Source: Aplectana chamaeleonis
Taxonomy: Eukaryota > Nematoda > Chromadorea > Rhabditida > Cosmocercidae
DNA length: 64,000 bases
Assembly (NCBI GenBank): GCA_029168955.1
Contig: JAPDOI010000376.1
Span: forward strand, 271,001 to 335,000
Reading direction: 5' to 3'
The position numbers were made by a program, and so were the translations under genes. How positions within the stretch are numbered: the stretch's first letter is position 1; every line of letters starts with the position of its first letter. The notes below the pieces were generated by a model. It was not told the DNA's origin and made no database searches. It was given only the letters and a program-made list of their open reading frames with translations. This document shows, piece by piece, positions 63,346 to 64,000 of the stretch.

Positions 63346-64000
63346 AAGAAAATACAATCACTAAATACGAAACTGATTTACACGATGGAAAAGTATGAAG
63401 AACAAAACATTTGTGAAAAGGGTTTCTTTGAAAAGAGTAATAGCGTTTTCCACTTGCGCCGATTGTTGGCTGAGCGTTCATTTATATCAATGAAGGGGTT
63501 CAAGAAGCGTTTAACACGAATGTCTCAGAATTCAAACGTTCTATGCCGGGATTATTCGGCGTGCTGAATATGAATTTGATGTTTATTTGTCGATTTTCGG
63601 ATTATTAAGGTATGTTTCGCCCCCTATGTAGCATGGCGCATACCGTAACCTACATTAAACCTCAGAATTTCGACAAACAGACCAAAGAATCGTATTTGGT
63701 ACCCTATATTACCCCTGCATACAAGTTTGGAGCGAAATCCGAAATTTTTTTCCAAAACACCCAAAAAATCCGTGATGGGGTACCCTTACCCGCCGCGAGG
63801 CTTTCGAAAACGCCCATAACTTTTTCAGAGTGAGTCTAGGCAGCTGCGAAGGACATATTCGGACTCCACGTCCGAAAATGGTTCTAGAAAGTACATTTCA
63901 TGACTAGAAGGATTCCCCTTGTTAGATGACTTGAATAGCTAGTAAGCTGCAGTATGTATCTCATATTTCTTCTTCATACGCTTTCAAAATGCAAGAGTAG

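Overview
The window is nuclear DNA of a multicellular eukaryote, most likely a clade V (strongylid, hookworm-like) nematode. The evidence is: one conserved splicing-factor gene whose small exons are mostly separated by introns of about 55-95 bp; several nematode-type retroelements (an RTE LINE of the kind common in hookworms, a Penelope-like element with a GIY-YIG domain, a Cer/Gypsy-like LTR element); and many short foldback DNA elements. No rRNA genes, CRISPR array or bacterial operon is visible. The species assignment is inference.

The only conserved host gene I can name is U2SURP/SR140 (U2 snRNP-associated SURP/RRM protein). It lies on the minus strand from about 16007 down to 696 and runs off both ends of what I can resolve. 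Ten exons splice in phase. Eight of the nine introns between them include six short ones (58-155 bp), while two have been inflated to about 6.7-6.9 kb by transposons: 9136-15874 holds 43-bp minisatellites, a foldback element, CR1-like pieces and LINE 3' ends, and 1194-8119 holds a LINE nested in an inverted repeat plus an internally deleted RTE. An automatic annotation would probably split this gene into two or three.

The rest is a dense, nested transposon landscape. 16.8-18.6 kb has two copies of a TA-flanked MITE. 20.68-35.54 kb is one very large inverted-repeat element; its left arm was invaded by an 8.9-kb Gypsy-type LTR element (22228-31167) and the right arm keeps the matching empty site. 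37.6-39.4 kb is a decayed LINE. 39.9-44.3 kb is a CR1-like LINE split cleanly by a 2.46-kb terminal-inverted-repeat element with a 9-bp target duplication. 44.5-44.9 kb is a 42-bp minisatellite. 46.4-46.9 kb is a foldback element with a tRNA-Gly(GCC)-like sequence in its loop. 48.4-50.5 kb is an apparently intact Penelope-like ORF. 52.8-53.65 kb is a large near-perfect palindrome. 54.8-55.2 kb is a third 42-bp minisatellite. 55.6-57.7 kb is a truncated LTR element cut by a LINE (57.7-61.1 kb, minus strand). 63.08 kb has a possible small secreted-protein gene.

Two LINE copies (1.5-4.9 kb and 57.7-61.1 kb) share an N-terminal layout of a hydrophobic stretch, a 2A-like NPGP motif lacking its usual Asp, a PHD-like Cys/His finger, an AP endonuclease, a reverse transcriptase and a C-terminal CCHC-type finger. 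The elements interact mainly by insertion into one another, so their relative ages can be read from which one interrupts which.
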